Shown: positions 33,288-42,585, counted from the stretch's first letter. The stretch is 56,994 bases of DNA from an uncultured bacterium (GCA_949293165.1 CASFCW010000002.1:1-56994), one strand, 5' to 3'. Numbers and translations: made by a program. Notes: a model not told the origin generated them from the letters alone.

Positions 33288-34127
33288 TTATTTACCGCCG
33301 GTGTTGGCAATCCCCTCGATGAACTGACGCTGGAAGATCATATACAGGATCACCATGGGCAGCATGGCCAGCAGGCTGCCCGCCATCAGCACGGGGAAGT
33401 TGGTGGAGAACTGGCCGCGGAGGGTGGCCAGTCCGGAGGACAGGGTCATCATCTTCAGGTCGGAGTTGACCACCAGGGGCCACATCAGGTCGCCGTAAGC
33501 GAACACGGCGGTGAAGATGGTCAGCGCGGCCACGGAGGTGCCGGTGAGGGGGAACATGACCTTTACAAAGGTCTCAAACTGGTTGCACCCGTCCAGGCAG
33601 GCCGCCTCGCCGATCTCGGTGGGGATGCCCATGTAGGTCTGCCGCAGGAAGAAGGTGCCGAAGGCGGAGACGATGCCGGGGAAAACCAGGGCGAAAATGG
33701 TGTTGGCCATGCCCAGCTTTGCCACCATCTGGTACTGAGGCAGAATGAAAATCTGGGACGGGAGGGACATCTGGACCAGGATCAGGCCAAAGAGCAGATT
33801 CTTGCCCCGGAAGTGCAGCTTGGCAAAGGCGTAGCCCGCCATGGAGCTGAACACCACGGCGCAGATCACGCGGAACAGGATCATCAGCGCGGTGTTCACG
33901 TACATGTTTACAAAGGGCAGCGAGGCGATGGCGTCCACGAAGTTGTCCAGATTCCACTGAGAGGGGAAGATAACGGGCGGGATCTGCATACTTTCCGTCT
34001 GGGTTTTGAAGCTGGTGAGGATCATCCACACGAAGGGGAAGATCATGATGACCGCGCCCAGGATCAGGCACGCGTAGGTCAGCACGGTGGTCAGCTGCTT
34101 GGTGCGGCGCAAAGAGCCTTGTTTCAT
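33288..34127 (-). CDS. Carbohydrate ABC transporter permease (MalG/MsmG type)
   Basis: A 279-residue inner-membrane permease with six predicted helices and the EAA coupling loop EIGEAACLDGCNQFETFVKVMFPL. The C-terminus IEGIANTGGK is typical of the MalG branch (SxGLTAGAVKG-like). It forms the channel with the partner permease encoded upstream and is driven by an MsmK-type ATPase, probably the one at 37649-38749. Confidence 0.94.
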   Translation of the reverse strand: MKQGSLRRTKQLTTVLTYACLILGAVIMIFPFVWMILTSFKTQTESMQIPPVIFPSQWNLDNFVDAIASLPFVNMYVNTALMILFRVICAVVFSSMAGYAFAKLHFRGKNLLFGLILVQMSLPSQIFILPQYQMVAKLGMANTIFALVFPGIVSAFGTFFLRQTYMGIPTEIGEAACLDGCNQFETFVKVMFPLTGTSVAALTIFTAVFAYGDLMWPLVVNSDLKMMTLSSGLATLRGQFSTNFPVLMAGSLLAMLPMVILYMIFQRQFIEGIANTGGK

Positions 34128-34142
34128 CTGAATTCCCCTCCT

Positions 34143-35039
34143 TTACACGTCGTAGTTGACCCATTTCTTCTGGCCGATGAACTGGATGATGGTGATGATG
34201 CCGATCAGCACCACAGTCCACACCACAATGGCGGCGCCGTAGCCGCGGCTGCCGGCCACGAAGGTCTCCCGGTAGAACAGGTACATCAGGCTCTGCACCG
34301 ACGTCAGCGCCGGGTTGGTGTCCTCCACCATCATGTAGATCAGGTCGTAGACCTTGACAGAGGACATCAGGCGCATAATCATCACCACGAACAGGGTGGG
34401 GGAGACCATGGGCAGGGTAATCTGGAAGAACTGGTTGATCTTGCTGGTGCCGTCAATCTCGGCGGCCTCGTAGTAGGACTTGGAGATGTTCTGCAATCCC
34501 GCCAGCAGCAGCACCGCGTCATATCCGATATTGCTCCAGATGGCCACGATGGCGCAGGCGGTCATGACGAAGGTGGAGTCGGTAATCCAGTTGATGTGGG
34601 TGCCCAGCAGCTGGTTGAGAATGCCGTAGTCGCTGTTAAAGATCCAGCGCCAGACCATGGTGATGGCGGCAGGGGCGCAGACCATGGGCAGGAAGAAGAT
34701 GGTGCGGAACAAGCCCTTGGCCCGGATTCTGGCGTTGAGCATCATGGCCACCAGCAGGGACAGGAACAGCCCCACCGGTACGGTCAGGATACAAAACAGG
34801 ATGGTGTTCCAGGTGGCGCGCCATACCTCCGGGCTCTGGAACAACTCCACGTAGTTGCCGATGCCGATGAATTTATAGTGTCCAAAGCCCAGATGCTCGC
34901 AGAAGCTGGTATAAATGGTCTGGACGAATGGCCACAGGTTCAGTACCACCAAGCCGATGATGGTGGGGGCAATCATGATGTAACCCCAGTTTTGCTCCCG
35001 CCGGGCGGCGGCGGACAGCTTCATAGCCTTATGTTCCAT
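34143..35039 (-). CDS. Sugar ABC transporter permease (MalF/MsmF type)
   Basis: A 298-residue permease with six helices (GYIMIAPTIIGLVVLNLWPF at the first) and the EAA loop YYEAAEIDGTSKINQFFQITLPMVSP. It follows the binding-protein gene by 15 bases and precedes the second permease by 15 bases, so all three share a transcript. Confidence 0.94.
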   Translation of the reverse strand: MEHKAMKLSAAARREQNWGYIMIAPTIIGLVVLNLWPFVQTIYTSFCEHLGFGHYKFIGIGNYVELFQSPEVWRATWNTILFCILTVPVGLFLSLLVAMMLNARIRAKGLFRTIFFLPMVCAPAAITMVWRWIFNSDYGILNQLLGTHINWITDSTFVMTACAIVAIWSNIGYDAVLLLAGLQNISKSYYEAAEIDGTSKINQFFQITLPMVSPTLFVVMIMRLMSSVKVYDLIYMMVEDTNPALTSVQSLMYLFYRETFVAGSRGYGAAIVVWTVVLIGIITIIQFIGQKKWVNYDV

Positions 35040-35054
35040 AGCTCACCTCTCCTC

Positions 35055-36338
35055 TCAGGAATCGGCCAGCTTTTTGGCGGTTTCAGTGTTAATGAGATTC
35101 TGGATGTTGTCCAGGCCGGTCTCCATATCCACCGAGCCGTTGTAAATGCTGGTCATAATGTCCACCACGCCGCTTTTCCACTTGGGGCGGGCGGAGTTGT
35201 TGACGTACTGGACGCAGTAGTCAAACTGGCTCATGATGGCCTCCAGGTTCAGCTGGTAATCAAACTGGTCGAAGGCGCTGATCCAGGTCTCCTCCAGCCC
35301 CTCATAGGCGGGGATGGCGGCGCCGGACTCGCCCTGGATGCGCTGGGCCTCCTCACCGGCGAAGTATTTCAGCACGTCCAGCGCGATGTCCAGCCGCTTG
35401 CCGTGGGCGCCGGTGGCGTAGGTCAGGCCGTTGGAGATGGTGGCCCGGCCGTCGCCGCTGACCGGGTCGGGGGCGGCGGGCAGCACCGCCACGTCCCACT
35501 TGCCCACCATGTCGGGGTAGTTGCTCATCTGGGCCAGCAGGTTCCAGCTGCCCTCCAGGAACATGGCGCCCTTGCCGGAGAAGAAGGCGGTGCCCGGCGT
35601 GGTCTCGGCAAAGTAGGCCTGGTCAGGACACCAGTCATAGCTTTGCAGCCCCACGTAATATTCCACCGCCTCCCGGGTGGCAGGCTGGTCGAAGCCGCCC
35701 TGGGTCTTGTCCTCCGTCAGGATGCAGCCGCCGTTTTGGTAGACGAAGTTGTGGTAGCCCAGCTGTTCGTCGTTATACGCCATGTAGCCGTAGTTTCCGG
35801 TGGCGTCGTAGATGGCCTGGGAGGCGGCCTCCAGGTCGTCCCAGGTCCAGGTCTCGTCAGGATAGGACAGCCCGGCGGCGTCAAACATCTCCCGGTTATA
35901 GACCAGGCAGATGTTGTCCTTGTCCTTGGGGACGCCGTACATCCGGCCGTCGGAGCCCTGGGCATTGCTGATGGAGATGTCGCTGTAGTGTTCCTCGTAG
36001 GGGAACAGGTCGGTGACATCGGCCAGCATCCCGAACTCCGAATAGTACAGGATCTGGTCGGTGTGCATCCAGAACAGGTCCGGCAGGGTGTTGCTCTCGG
36101 CGGCGGCCTCCAGCTTGGTCCAGTATTCACTCCAGCTGGTGACCTGCACCTCAATGACCACGTCAGGATTGACATTGGCGGTGTATGCGTCGCACATAGC
36201 CTGCATGCCGTCCCGCTGCCCCACGTCCCAGATCTGGAAGGTCAAATGGGTCTTTCCATCCGACGATCCGCACCCGGCAAGGGGAATGGCTAATCCCGCC
36301 GCCAGCAGCAGAGCCAACATGCGTGATCCTTTTTTCAT
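35055..36338 (-). CDS. Sugar-binding lipoprotein of an ABC importer
   Basis: About 427 residues. A lipoprotein signal ends in the lipobox LAGC (MKKGSRMLALLLAAGLAIPLAGC). The mature part is a family 1 extracellular solute-binding protein (THLTFQIWDVGQRDGMQAMCDAYTA..., GSWNLLAQMSNYPDMVGKWDVAVLP, GLTYATGAHGKRLDIALDVLKYFAGEEAQ). The frame runs on upstream, but the ATG at 36338 with GGAGG about ten bases before it is clear. It is the first gene of the importer operon; substrate probably an alpha-galactoside or sucrose-type oligosaccharide, judging from its neighbours. Confidence 0.93.
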   Translation of the reverse strand: MKKGSRMLALLLAAGLAIPLAGCGSSDGKTHLTFQIWDVGQRDGMQAMCDAYTANVNPDVVIEVQVTSWSEYWTKLEAAAESNTLPDLFWMHTDQILYYSEFGMLADVTDLFPYEEHYSDISISNAQGSDGRMYGVPKDKDNICLVYNREMFDAAGLSYPDETWTWDDLEAASQAIYDATGNYGYMAYNDEQLGYHNFVYQNGGCILTEDKTQGGFDQPATREAVEYYVGLQSYDWCPDQAYFAETTPGTAFFSGKGAMFLEGSWNLLAQMSNYPDMVGKWDVAVLPAAPDPVSGDGRATISNGLTYATGAHGKRLDIALDVLKYFAGEEAQRIQGESGAAIPAYEGLEETWISAFDQFDYQLNLEAIMSQFDYCVQYVNNSARPKWKSGVVDIMTSIYNGSVDMETGLDNIQNLINTETAKKLADS

Positions 36339-36413
36339 GACTTCTTTCCTCCTCGTATGCTTGTTCCGCGCCTGCGGCGGCGCCCCGGAGAGACGCCGCC
36401 CCGATACCCACAT

Positions 36414-36441
36414 GATATAATGAATGGCGCAAAGCTGTAAA
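36414..36441 (-). promoter_or_regulatory. Promoter of the sugar ABC operon
   Basis: On the minus strand TTTACA and TATATC with a 16-base spacer, about 75 bases before the binding-protein start. Confidence 0.6.
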
Positions 36442-36457
36442 TGGAGGTGTACCATAA

Positions 36458-36520
36458 AAATATACCCGGATGGCGCTTAACGCATCTTCTGTGCATATAA
36501 AACGACATCCAGGTATATTT
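36458..36520. other. 15-bp inverted repeat upstream of the sugar importer
   Basis: AAATATACCCGGATG (36458-36472) and CATCCAGGTATATTT (36506-36520) are inverse with one mismatch, 33 bases apart. It lies just upstream of the importer promoter and downstream of the second AraC gene. On the minus strand a T run follows the second arm, so it could end the AraC transcript, act as an operator, or both. The rest of the 346-base gap (36339-36685) is A/T-rich and holds no gene. Confidence 0.5.
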
Positions 36521-36685
36521 GAAGAATTTTCGTGAAAAGAGCGGGTTTTACTTGACTTTAACTATGCAAATTATACAATAAATTTGAGTGTAAAACAGGG
36601 ATTGAAGCAAAAATTTCCGCAAAATGGAAAAGTTGCCCAGCTGCCGCGGAAAAAGCGATATATCATAATGTGCTGTTGGCAGGGT

Positions 36686-37573
36686 TTACCACAGCAGGGG
36701 GCCCATCTGCCGGGGCGGCGTGCCGCCGGTATGGGGGACGGATTCCATGTACTCCGTGGGCGACATCCCCGTCTCCTTGCGGAACACCTTGGCGAAGTAA
36801 TTGGCGTTGGCAAACCCCACCGCCTCCGCCACATAGGCGATGGAGGCGTCCTCGCTGCGCAGCAGCAGCTTGGCATACTCCACCCGGAGGTGGACGATAT
36901 ACCGACCGGGGGAGATGCCCGTTTTCCGGGTAAAGGTCCGGATCAGATGGGCCTTGGACACCTCCAGCCGCTCCGCCAGCTCGTCCAGCCCCTCCAGGAA
37001 GGGGAATTCCTCCTGGATAATGCTCACGGCGGCCTCCACCAGCGGGGAGGGGGGCTCCTGTCCCGGCTCCTCCGGCCCGGAAACGGGGCCGCTGATTAGG
37101 TTGGTCAGCATGGTATAGGCGTAGGCGGAGGCGGCGGTGCCGCTCACCGGCGGGCACTCCTCCTCCAGCACGGACAGCGCCAGCACGGCCTCCCGCACCG
37201 CGCCGCCCCCCTTGGGGAACAGGGCGGCGCACTCCCGCAGGCGGTCTGCCAGCAGCCGGCCGGGCAGCTCCCCGCTCAGCTGAACCAGCATACACACGCT
37301 GTCCCCCACCGATTGGATGGTGAACTCCCCGCACTGGCTCAGGGCCATGGCCTGGCCCGGGGCCAGGACGTCGGTCCCGGCATAGGTGCCCACCGACAGC
37401 GTGCCCTGGGCCGGCGCAATCAGGCAGCAGTCCAGGTCCCCCCCATAGCCGCTCCAGCTGCCGCCGGAGGGCAGGGAGAACGTCCGGGCGGCGGCAAGGG
37501 TGAGCAGCCCGGTTACAGAGGAATGGGGAGGCGTGGGACGGATGTCCCGGGCCTTGGGGGGATGGGCGATCAT
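36686..37573 (-). CDS. AraC family transcriptional regulator
   Basis: A 295-residue regulator. The N-terminal domain is a divergent cupin (SLPSGGSWSGYGGDLDCCLIAPAQGTLSVG, VLAPGQAMALSQCGEFTIQSV). The C-terminus is a clear AraC double helix-turn-helix: LDELAERLEVSKAHLIRTFTRKTGISPGRYIVHLRVEYAKLLL and IAYVAEAVGFANANYFAKVFRKETGMSPTEYM. GAGGAG precedes the ATG by six bases. It lies between the transporter operon and its ATPase gene and is likely to control them. Confidence 0.88.
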   Translation of the reverse strand: MIAHPPKARDIRPTPPHSSVTGLLTLAAARTFSLPSGGSWSGYGGDLDCCLIAPAQGTLSVGTYAGTDVLAPGQAMALSQCGEFTIQSVGDSVCMLVQLSGELPGRLLADRLRECAALFPKGGGAVREAVLALSVLEEECPPVSGTAASAYAYTMLTNLISGPVSGPEEPGQEPPSPLVEAAVSIIQEEFPFLEGLDELAERLEVSKAHLIRTFTRKTGISPGRYIVHLRVEYAKLLLRSEDASIAYVAEAVGFANANYFAKVFRKETGMSPTEYMESVPHTGGTPPRQMGPLLW

Positions 37574-37587
37574 GGTATACTCCTCTC

Positions 37588-37626
37588 AAAAAGGGACAGG
37601 AGCGGGCGGCCCCCCTCCTGTCCCTG
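37588..37626 (-). terminator. Terminator of the msmK gene
   Basis: On the minus strand GGGACAGGAGG...CTCCTGTCCC followed by TTTTT. It lies only 15 bases before the AraC start codon, so the AraC gene may be read partly by read-through. Confidence 0.82.
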
Positions 37627-37648
37627 AAACGGCGGTTGATTGGTGTGC

Positions 37649-38749
37649 TTAGTGGGCGATGGCCTTCTCGGTCTCCTTGTCAAAGAGATGGATCTTCTCA
37701 TTTTTGAAGGACAGCACGGCGGTATCGCCCTCCCGGCCCTTGAAGGTGGGCTCGGTGCGGATGACCATTCGATTGCCCTGGCAGTCCACATGGAGGCTGA
37801 TCTCAGAGCCCATCAGCTCGGCGATTTCCACGGTGGAAACCATGCCGGTACCGGCGGCCTGGCCGGCGTCGGAGGCGATGATGTCCTCCGGACGGATGCC
37901 CAGCACCACGGTCTTGCCCTCATAGGGGGCCACCGCCTCGTTCATCCGGGCGGGAAGGGCCACAGCAGTGCCGCAGACCTGGGCGGCGAAGCCCTCCCCC
38001 TGTTTGACGATGACGGCGTCCAGGAAGTTCATCTGGGGGGAGCCGATGAAGCCGGCCACAAACAGGTTGCAGGGGTAGTCGTACAGCACCTGGGGGGCGT
38101 CGTTCTGCTGGATGATGCCGTCCTTCATCACCACGATCCGGTCGCCCATGGTCATGGCCTCGGTCTGGTCGTGGGTGACGTAGACGAAGGTGGTCTGCAA
38201 GCGCTTGTGCAGGCGGCTGATTTCGGAGCGCATGGCGGTGCGCAGCTTGGCGTCCAGGTTGGATAGGGGCTCGTCCAGCAGGAACACCGCAGGGTTGCGG
38301 ACCATGGCCCGGCCCAGGGAGACGCGCTGCCGCTGGCCGCCGGAGAGGGCCTTGGGCTTGCGGTTGAGCAGGTGCTCCAGATCCAGGGCTCTGGCGGCCT
38401 CGTGGACCCGGCGGTCAATCTCATCCTTGGGCACCTTCTTCTGGATCAGGCCGAAGGCGATGTTTTTATAGACAGTCATGTGGGGATACAGGGCGTAGTT
38501 CTGGAACACCATGGCGATGTCCCGGTCCTTGGGGGCCACGTCGTTGACCAGGCGGTCGCCGATGTACAGCTCGCCGCTGCTGATATCCTCCAGACCGGCG
38601 ATCATCCGCAGGGTGGTGGATTTGCCGCAGCCGGAGGGCCCGACCAAAATGACGAATTCCTTGTCCTGGATCTCCAGGTTCAGGTCGGGGACGACGGTCA
38701 CGTTGCCGGGGTATGTCTTGTTGACATGCTTGAATGTGATGCTGGCCAT
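37649..38749 (-). CDS. msmK: Sugar ABC transporter ATPase (MsmK/UgpC type)
   Basis: A 366-residue ATPase. Walker [11 protein letters not shown]-loop MVFQNYALYPHMTVYKNIAFGL, signature LSGGQRQRVSLGRAM, Walker B VFLLDEPLSNLDAKLR, then the OB-fold TOBE regulatory domain (VVLGIRPEDI, LHVDCQGNRMVIR). Such ATPases serve several sugar importers at once, which fits a gene separate from the permeases. GGAGG lies nine bases before the ATG. Confidence 0.95.
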   Translation of the reverse strand: MASITFKHVNKTYPGNVTVVPDLNLEIQDKEFVILVGPSGCGKSTTLRMIAGLEDISSGELYIGDRLVNDVAPKDRDIAMVFQNYALYPHMTVYKNIAFGLIQKKVPKDEIDRRVHEAARALDLEHLLNRKPKALSGGQRQRVSLGRAMVRNPAVFLLDEPLSNLDAKLRTAMRSEISRLHKRLQTTFVYVTHDQTEAMTMGDRIVVMKDGIIQQNDAPQVLYDYPCNLFVAGFIGSPQMNFLDAVIVKQGEGFAAQVCGTAVALPARMNEAVAPYEGKTVVLGIRPEDIIASDAGQAAGTGMVSTVEIAELMGSEISLHVDCQGNRMVIRTEPTFKGREGDTAVLSFKNEKIHLFDKETEKAIAH

Positions 38750-38847
38750 GTGCCTTAACCTCCATTTACCAATAGATGATGGGTAACTTATTGATGTATC
38801 CGCTCGTTTCTGCCGGGATCATTTCCCGGATCAGCTTCTTTTGCCCT

Positions 38848-38876
38848 AGCATAGCATGGAGAACCCGCCGGTGCAA
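38848..38876 (-). promoter_or_regulatory. Promoter of the msmK gene
   Basis: On the minus strand TTGCAC, 17 bases, TATGCT, about 100 bases before the start codon. Confidence 0.6.
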
Positions 38877-38970
38877 TAGCAAAAAACTGATTGCGCCGGT
38901 AAAAAGATGATGCATTCGCGTGGAAAAATAGCGCAGTCATTTTTTTACCCTTACGGTCAGTTTATTGCTG

Positions 38971-38999
38971 TTGAATTGCCCCGCCCGGTATGGTATGTT
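38971..38999 (+). promoter_or_regulatory. Promoter of the YesL-fructokinase-GH13 operon
   Basis: TTGAAT, 17 bases, TATGTT, about 36 bases before the YesL start. Divergent from the msmK promoter; the 285-base gap holds no gene. Confidence 0.6.
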
Positions 39000-39034
39000 C
39001 ACTCTGATAGGGAGATGGACAGGGGGGGAGACGG

Positions 39035-39751
39035 TTGTTTTTCCGCAAAGATTATGCCGCGCCCGGGCCGGGCATCCGCCCGGACGAACCGGAAAAGACG
39101 GGGCTGGCCCGGCTGATCCAGATTATTCAGCTGGAGGCAGGCTCCATTTTCCTGCTGAATCTGCTGTTTCTGGCGTCGTGTATCCCGGTGGTCACCATCC
39201 CGCCGGCGCTTTTCGCCATGAATCACGTGATCCGGAAGATGATGCTGGACCAGCCGGTGCTGTGTTTTTACGACTATCGGACGGCCTTCCGCACCTACTG
39301 GAAGCAGGCGTACGCCGCCTTTTTCCTCACCGCCGTGCCCATGGCGGCAGGGGGCTTCGGCGCCTGGTTCTATCTGGCGGGGGCGGCCCGCAATCCGGTG
39401 CTGATGGCCCCCTTCCTGGTCTGTTCCACGGTGTTTTTGGCCGCGGCCCTTTCCTCCGGCTGTCTGTACGGCGCGCTCAGCGCCGGGATGGGCCTTCGCA
39501 GCGCCCTGCGTCTGGCGCTGGCGCTGGGGATTGGCCGCCCCCTCCGCCCCGCCCTGGCGGCGGTTGTGGGGTATGGCCTGGCGGCCTTTGGGATTCTTCA
39601 GCTTCCCATCAGCCTGATGTTTGTGGTGCTGCTGGGCTTTTCCGTGCCCTGCCTGCTGGCCAATTTTTTCCTGCGCACCATCCTGCGGGACTACTGCCCC
39701 GCTCAGCAGGGCCCCTCCCCCGGGGAGGGCGATCCCGATGACCAACCTTAA
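39035..39751 (+). CDS. YesL/DUF624 family membrane protein
   Basis: A 238-residue protein with about five membrane helices. The pattern LEAGSIFLLNLLFLASCIPVVTIPPALFAMNHVIRKM and DYRTAFRTYWKQAYAAFFLTAVP is diagnostic of YesL, a family that sits beside oligosaccharide ABC importers. Its function is unknown. The start seems to be TTG at 39035, with GGGGGGAG close upstream. It leads an operon with the sugar kinase. Confidence 0.8.
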   Translation: MFFRKDYAAPGPGIRPDEPEKTGLARLIQIIQLEAGSIFLLNLLFLASCIPVVTIPPALFAMNHVIRKMMLDQPVLCFYDYRTAFRTYWKQAYAAFFLTAVPMAAGGFGAWFYLAGAARNPVLMAPFLVCSTVFLAAALSSGCLYGALSAGMGLRSALRLALALGIGRPLRPALAAVVGYGLAAFGILQLPISLMFVVLLGFSVPCLLANFFLRTILRDYCPAQQGPSPGEGDPDDQP

Positions 39752-39775
39752 TTGATCCAGAAAAGAGGAGAGACT

Positions 39776-40744
39776 ATGCCGGAGATTGTAACTGTGGGCG
39801 AGGCCTTGATTGATCTGACCCAAACCATGGAGGATGCCGGCGGCATCCGGCACTACGCCGCCTTCCCCGGCGGCGCCCCCGCCAATGTGGCGGTGGCCGC
39901 CGCCCGTCTGGGGGGAAAGGCAGCCTTTATCGGCAAGGTGGGGCGGGACGCCTTCGGCGGCGCCATCCGCCGGACGTTCCTGGAAAACGGCGTTGACGTA
40001 TCCGGGCTGTATGAGGCCCGGCAGGCTTTGACCACCCTGGCTGTGGTCAGCGTGGACGCCGAGGGGGAGCGGAGCTTCTCCTTCTACCGCAGCCCCGGAG
40101 CGGACACCCAGCTCACCGGGGAGGAGGCGGCGGCGGCGCTGCGGGCCTATGGCCAGCGGCCCAGGTTCCTCCACTTCGGCTCAGTCAGCCTGACGGCGGA
40201 GCCGGCCAGGACCGCCACCATGGAGGCGGCGCGCCTGGCCAGGGAGATGGGGGTGCTGCTCAGCTATGACCCCAACTACCGGGCCAGCCTTTGGCCTGAT
40301 GAGGCCACCGCCCTGGAGCAGATGAAGCGCCCCCTGTCCCTGTGCCATGTGGTGAAGCTGGCGGAGGAGGAGCTGGAGCTGCTGACCGGCCTGGCGGATC
40401 TGGAGGCGGGCAGCCTGGCCCTTTTCCAGACCTACGGCATCCCCCTGATTGTGATTACCATGGGGGAGGGCGGCAGCTTTTACCGCCTGGGCGCCTGTAC
40501 AGGCCGGGTAAAGGGCCGGTCCGTCCAGGTGGCCGATACCAACGGCGCCGGCGACACCTTCCTGGGGGCGCTGCTGACCCGCCTGGTCTCTGCGGCGGGG
40601 CTGGACAGCCTCACCCCGGAGGAGCTGGAAGCCGGGCTGGACTTTGCCAACCGGGCCGCCGCCCTGACCTGCACCCGGCCAGGCGCCATCCCCGCCATGC
40701 CTACCCTGGCGGAAATGAAGGCTCAGGAGGAGGGTGCCCGGTGA
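39776..40744 (+). CDS. PfkB-family sugar kinase, probably fructokinase
   Basis: About 322 residues of the ribokinase fold: VTVGEALIDLTQ at the start, FPGGAPANVAVAAARLGGKAAFIGKVG (substrate loop), and the catalytic NGAGDTFLGALL (anion hole plus Asp base). It likely makes fructose 6-phosphate from fructose released by the next enzyme. The ATG at 39776 has GAGGAG five bases upstream; an earlier TTG in frame is less likely. The stop overlaps the next GTG start. Confidence 0.9.
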   Translation: MPEIVTVGEALIDLTQTMEDAGGIRHYAAFPGGAPANVAVAAARLGGKAAFIGKVGRDAFGGAIRRTFLENGVDVSGLYEARQALTTLAVVSVDAEGERSFSFYRSPGADTQLTGEEAAAALRAYGQRPRFLHFGSVSLTAEPARTATMEAARLAREMGVLLSYDPNYRASLWPDEATALEQMKRPLSLCHVVKLAEEELELLTGLADLEAGSLALFQTYGIPLIVITMGEGGSFYRLGACTGRVKGRSVQVADTNGAGDTFLGALLTRLVSAAGLDSLTPEELEAGLDFANRAAALTCTRPGAIPAMPTLAEMKAQEEGAR

Positions 40745-42585
40745 AAAAGACGGACTTGTTTGAAGCCCGGCTGCTCCCCTGCCGGGATGAGATGCGGGCG
40801 CTGTATACCTCCCTGTACGGGGAGGATGAGCAGGCGTTTTCCTATTTCCTCAACATGCTCAGCCGCTCCTTGGAGCAGCGCAAGCCCGCCCTGCGGCGGA
40901 TGGATGAAAAGCGCATGGCCAACCCGGACTGGTGCCGCAGCAGTGGGATGCTGGGGATGATGCTCTACCCCTCCTGCTTTGCCGGGACGCTGAACGGCGT
41001 GGAGGAAAAGCTGCCCTATCTGAAGGAATGCGGCGTCAACTACCTCCACCTGATGCCCCTGCTGGATTCCCCCGAGGGGAAAAGCGACGGCGGCTACGCC
41101 GTGTCCGATTTCCGCCGGGTACGGCCGGATTTGGGCACGATGGAGGATCTGGAGGCCCTGGCCGACGCCTGCCGGAAGAAAGGGATCGCCCTGTGCCTGG
41201 ACTTTGTGCTCAACCACACCAGCGAGGAGCACGCCTGGGCCAAGGCCGCCCGGGCGGGGGACCCGGTGGCCAGAAGCCGCTACTTCTTCTACGACAGCTG
41301 GGACATCCCCGGCCAGTTTGAACAGACGGTCCCCCAGGTGTTCCCCACCACCGCCCCTGGGAATTTCACCTACCTGCCCGACTGCGGGCAGTACGTCATG
41401 ACCTCCTTCTACCCCTTCCAGTGGGATCTGAACTACGCAAACCCCATGGTGCTCAACGACATGACGGAGAACCTGCTGTACCTGGCCAACCGGGGCATGG
41501 ACGTGATCCGCCTGGACGCGGTGCCCTACATCTGGAAGGAGCTGGGCACCAGCTGCCGCAACCTGCCCCAGGTACATACCCTGGTGCGCCTGATCCGCCT
41601 GGCCTGCCAGGTGGTTTGCCCCGGGGTGCTGCTGCTGGGTGAGGTAGTGATGGAGCCGTCCAAGGTGGCGCCCTACTTCGGCACGCCCCAGCGGCCGGAG
41701 TGCGACATGCTGTATAACGTGACCACCATGTGTACCACCTGGAGCGCCGTTGCCACCCGGGACGTGGGGCTGCTTCGCCACCAGATGGAGCAGGTCTGCG
41801 CCCTGCCCCGCACCTGCCTGTTCCAAAATTACCTCCGCTGCCACGACGACATCGGCTGGGGGCTGGATTACCCCTGGCTGTCCCGGCGGGACCAGGAGGA
41901 GGTTCCCCACAAAAAATACCTCAACGACTGGTTCACCGGCCGGTGGCCGGGGAGCTGGTCCAGGGGGGAGCTCTACAACGACGACCCCCGCCTGGGGGAC
42001 GCCCGCCTGTGCGGCACCACCGCCTCCCTGTGCGGGGTGGAAAGCGCCCTGGCGGAGGGGGATGCCGCCGCCCTGGAGCGGGCCATCCAGTGCCACCTCA
42101 TGCTCCACGCCTGGATGCTGTCCCAAAGCGGAATTCCCGTGTTGTACAGCGGTGACGAGCTTGGGCGGCTGAATGACTACACCTATCATGACGACCCGGC
42201 CAAGGCGGAGGACAGCCGCTACCTCCACCGGGGCAGCTTCCAGTGGGACCAGGCCGCCCTGTGCAAGGACGAAACCACCGTCCCCGGCCGGATTTTCCAG
42301 GCGCTCCGCCGTTTGGAGCGCATCCGCGGCAGGGAGCAGGTTTTCCGCGCCGACGGCGAGGTGTGGCTGCCCGACTCCGGGAATGCCTCCGTGCTGGTGC
42401 TGTGCCGCCGGTATGGGGACGAGACCCTCACCGCCCTGTTCAACTTCTCCGAGCAGCCCCAGGCCGCCTGGTGCCCGGAGGGGGCCGCGGTGGATTTGGT
42501 CACCGGACAGCGGACGGAGGGCGGCTCCATAACCCTGCCCGGGTATGGCTTCCTGTGGCTGAAAGAGCAGGAAGGAAATGGCTGA
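40741..42585 (+). CDS. Amylosucrase-like GH13 enzyme (GH13_4)
   Basis: About 614 residues. GH13 regions: DFVLNHTS (I), GMDVIRLDAVPY (II, nucleophile Asp), LLGEVVM (III, Glu) and YLRCHDDIGW (IV), the last typical of amylosucrases and related sucrose hydrolases, as are the helical N-terminal domain (about 1-90) and the length. It would split sucrose, either hydrolysing it or building alpha-glucan while releasing fructose. The start is the GTG overlapping the fructokinase stop, with GGAGGAGG upstream. Coupled genes fit a sucrose route. Confidence 0.85.
   Translation: MKKTDLFEARLLPCRDEMRALYTSLYGEDEQAFSYFLNMLSRSLEQRKPALRRMDEKRMANPDWCRSSGMLGMMLYPSCFAGTLNGVEEKLPYLKECGVNYLHLMPLLDSPEGKSDGGYAVSDFRRVRPDLGTMEDLEALADACRKKGIALCLDFVLNHTSEEHAWAKAARAGDPVARSRYFFYDSWDIPGQFEQTVPQVFPTTAPGNFTYLPDCGQYVMTSFYPFQWDLNYANPMVLNDMTENLLYLANRGMDVIRLDAVPYIWKELGTSCRNLPQVHTLVRLIRLACQVVCPGVLLLGEVVMEPSKVAPYFGTPQRPECDMLYNVTTMCTTWSAVATRDVGLLRHQMEQVCALPRTCLFQNYLRCHDDIGWGLDYPWLSRRDQEEVPHKKYLNDWFTGRWPGSWSRGELYNDDPRLGDARLCGTTASLCGVESALAEGDAAALERAIQCHLMLHAWMLSQSGIPVLYSGDELGRLNDYTYHDDPAKAEDSRYLHRGSFQWDQAALCKDETTVPGRIFQALRRLERIRGREQVFRADGEVWLPDSGNASVLVLCRRYGDETLTALFNFSEQPQAAWCPEGAAVDLVTGQRTEGGSITLPGYGFLWLKEQEGNG

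Noticed and set aside
33252-36293. A 1013-codon open frame opposite the sugar importer genes
   Set aside because: It is the antisense shadow of three clear minus-strand genes. The translation is rich in Gly, His and Gln without domain structure, as expected in high-GC DNA with skewed third positions. The same holds for 30750-33197 (opposite the alpha-galactosidase) and 11234-13471.
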